From Bog-756 sp963701325 (GTDB taxonomy: Bacteria > Actinomycetota > Acidimicrobiia > Acidimicrobiales > RAAP-2), in contig OY969604.1 in the NCBI GenBank assembly GCA_963701325.1, positions 3,658,001 through 3,722,000 on the forward strand: 64,000 nt of DNA. The letters are read 5' to 3'. The position numbers and the translations under genes are program-made. Positions 63,299 to 64,000 of the stretch are shown in pieces. Positions within the stretch are counted from its first letter, which is position 1, and each line of letters starts with the position of its first letter. The notes beneath the pieces were generated by a model, which did not search any database, was not told the DNA's origin, and saw nothing but the letters and a program-made list of their open reading frames with translations.

Positions 63299-64000
63299 GT
63301 GGCCGACCCGACCGGACCCCGTACCCTGCTCGAGGCCTGGTCGAGCCGGTGGGCTGTCGCCCCCGGGGCGCCACTCTGGAAGGAGGCCGGCCGTTGGTGC
63401 TCGGCCGGCGAGTTCGATGCCGCCACCCGCCGTGCCGCCGGGAGGCTGCAGGCCGCCGGCCTCGTCCCCGGGGACCGGGTGGTCTGGTCGACCGGCACCT
63501 CGGTCGATGCACTGGTCGCCCATGTGGGGGCCCTCCGGGCCGGGTTGGTGGTGGTGCCGGCCAACACGGCCTACTCGGCGCGGGAGCTCGCCCAGATCGT
63601 GGCCGACGTGCAACCGGCCGCGGCCATCGTGGAGCGCAGTGAGCAGGCCGCCTGGGTGCGCGGGGCTGTCGCGGCGCCCCTGGTCGTGAGCGGACCGGCA
63701 CTCGACCTTCCGGACGGCGAGCCGCGGTTCGTGGACAGTGCGGCGCCCGACGACCCGGCGCTGATCTGTTACACGTCGGGGACGACAGGGACGCCCAAGG
63801 GCGCGGTGCTCCGCCACCGCAACCTGATGGCCGCGACGGAGGCGCTGCGGCTGGCCTGGCGGTGGTCGTCGGACGACCGCCTCGTGCACTGCCTCCCGCT
63901 CTTCCACGCCCACGGCCTGGCCGTCGGCGCCTACGGCACCCTGTTGGCCGGTGGGTCAGCGGTGCTGCTGCCGGGGTTCGATCCCGCTGCGGTGGAGGAT
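63299..64000 (+). CDS. AMP-dependent acyl-CoA synthetase (cut by window end)
   Basis: The N-terminal 234 residues of an ANL-superfamily ligase. It begins VADPTGPRTLLEAWSSRWAV and has LVPGDRVVWSTGTSVDALVAHVGALRAG, VVVPANTAYSARELAQIV, the P-loop ICYTSGTTGTPKGAVLRHRN (about 155-175) and HCLPLFHAHGLAVG, typical of fatty-acid or malonyl/aromatic CoA ligases. The end and the substrate-defining region are beyond 64000. GTG 63299 is chosen; GTG 63200 in the same frame would add 33 low-homology residues. It is divergent from the small helical gene. Confidence 0.85.
   Translation, partial: MADPTGPRTLLEAWSSRWAVAPGAPLWKEAGRWCSAGEFDAATRRAAGRLQAAGLVPGDRVVWSTGTSVDALVAHVGALRAGLVVVPANTAYSARELAQIVADVQPAAAIVERSEQAAWVRGAVAAPLVVSGPALDLPDGEPRFVDSAAPDDPALICYTSGTTGTPKGAVLRHRNLMAATEALRLAWRWSSDDRLVHCLPLFHAHGLAVGAYGTLLAGGSAVLLPGFDPAAVED

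Overview
This is a high-GC chromosomal window with dense, short-spaced operons, many GTG starts and 1-8 nt start/stop overlaps. PafBC, a Rv1264-type cyclase, three F420-type luciferase-like oxidoreductases plus a CofC-like F420 enzyme, an HU with a Lys/Ala/Arg tail, and a Mycobacterium-style sterol side-chain cluster point to an actinobacterium. The type IV pilus genes and the very long H1-like HU tail fit Acidimicrobiia better than Mycobacteriales; this placement is inference. No rRNA, tRNA, CRISPR or prophage was seen.

Layout. 1-7000: a small actinobacterial protein, a secreted protein made of three almost identical tandem repeats, a DUF503 protein, a DinB-like protein, threonine aldolase, the ribosomal ABC-F factor EttA and a membrane protein. 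7600-8250: a ribbon-helix-helix antitoxin and a Doc toxin gene broken by a one-base frameshift. 8280-22640: a sterol (cholesterol-type) side-chain degradation region. A CYP125-like P450 is divergent from an igr-like operon (chsE2, chsH2, chsE1, chsH1, ltp2), followed by FadD17-like and FadD19-like CoA ligases, three LLM oxidoreductases and an isochorismatase-like protein. Three promoters here carry 14-bp boxes resembling the KstR operator, so the region looks like one regulon. 22700-28000: dxs, a FlK-like thioesterase, and tldD/tldE.

28000-45750: type IV pilus genes in two blocks. pilT, a fused pilM-pilN and pilO run leftward. pilB, a second pilT-type ATPase, pilC and a pilin run rightward and end at a strong terminator. 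Between them lie a FmdB-type zinc ribbon, moaC, a disordered protein, a small protein, a two-component pair whose histidine kinase is frameshifted, and a prepilin peptidase whose aspartates look altered.

45900-64000: two related polytopic membrane proteins sharing a WGHPED motif, with an IS110-type remnant between them; a carboxyltransferase; CtaG; pafBC; an isolated MobF relaxase and VirD4/TraG-like coupling protein; an HU whose histone-H1-like tail has its own ribosome binding site and ATG; a PIG-L deacetylase; cofC; a class III cyclase; a GH38 alpha-mannosidase; and a CoA ligase cut by the window end.

The most coherent system is the sterol side-chain module: ligases activate the side chain, CYP125 oxidises it, the ChsE1/ChsE2 dehydrogenase and ChsH1/ChsH2 hydratase act on the C3 side-chain CoA ester, and Ltp2 cleaves it by retro-aldol reaction.
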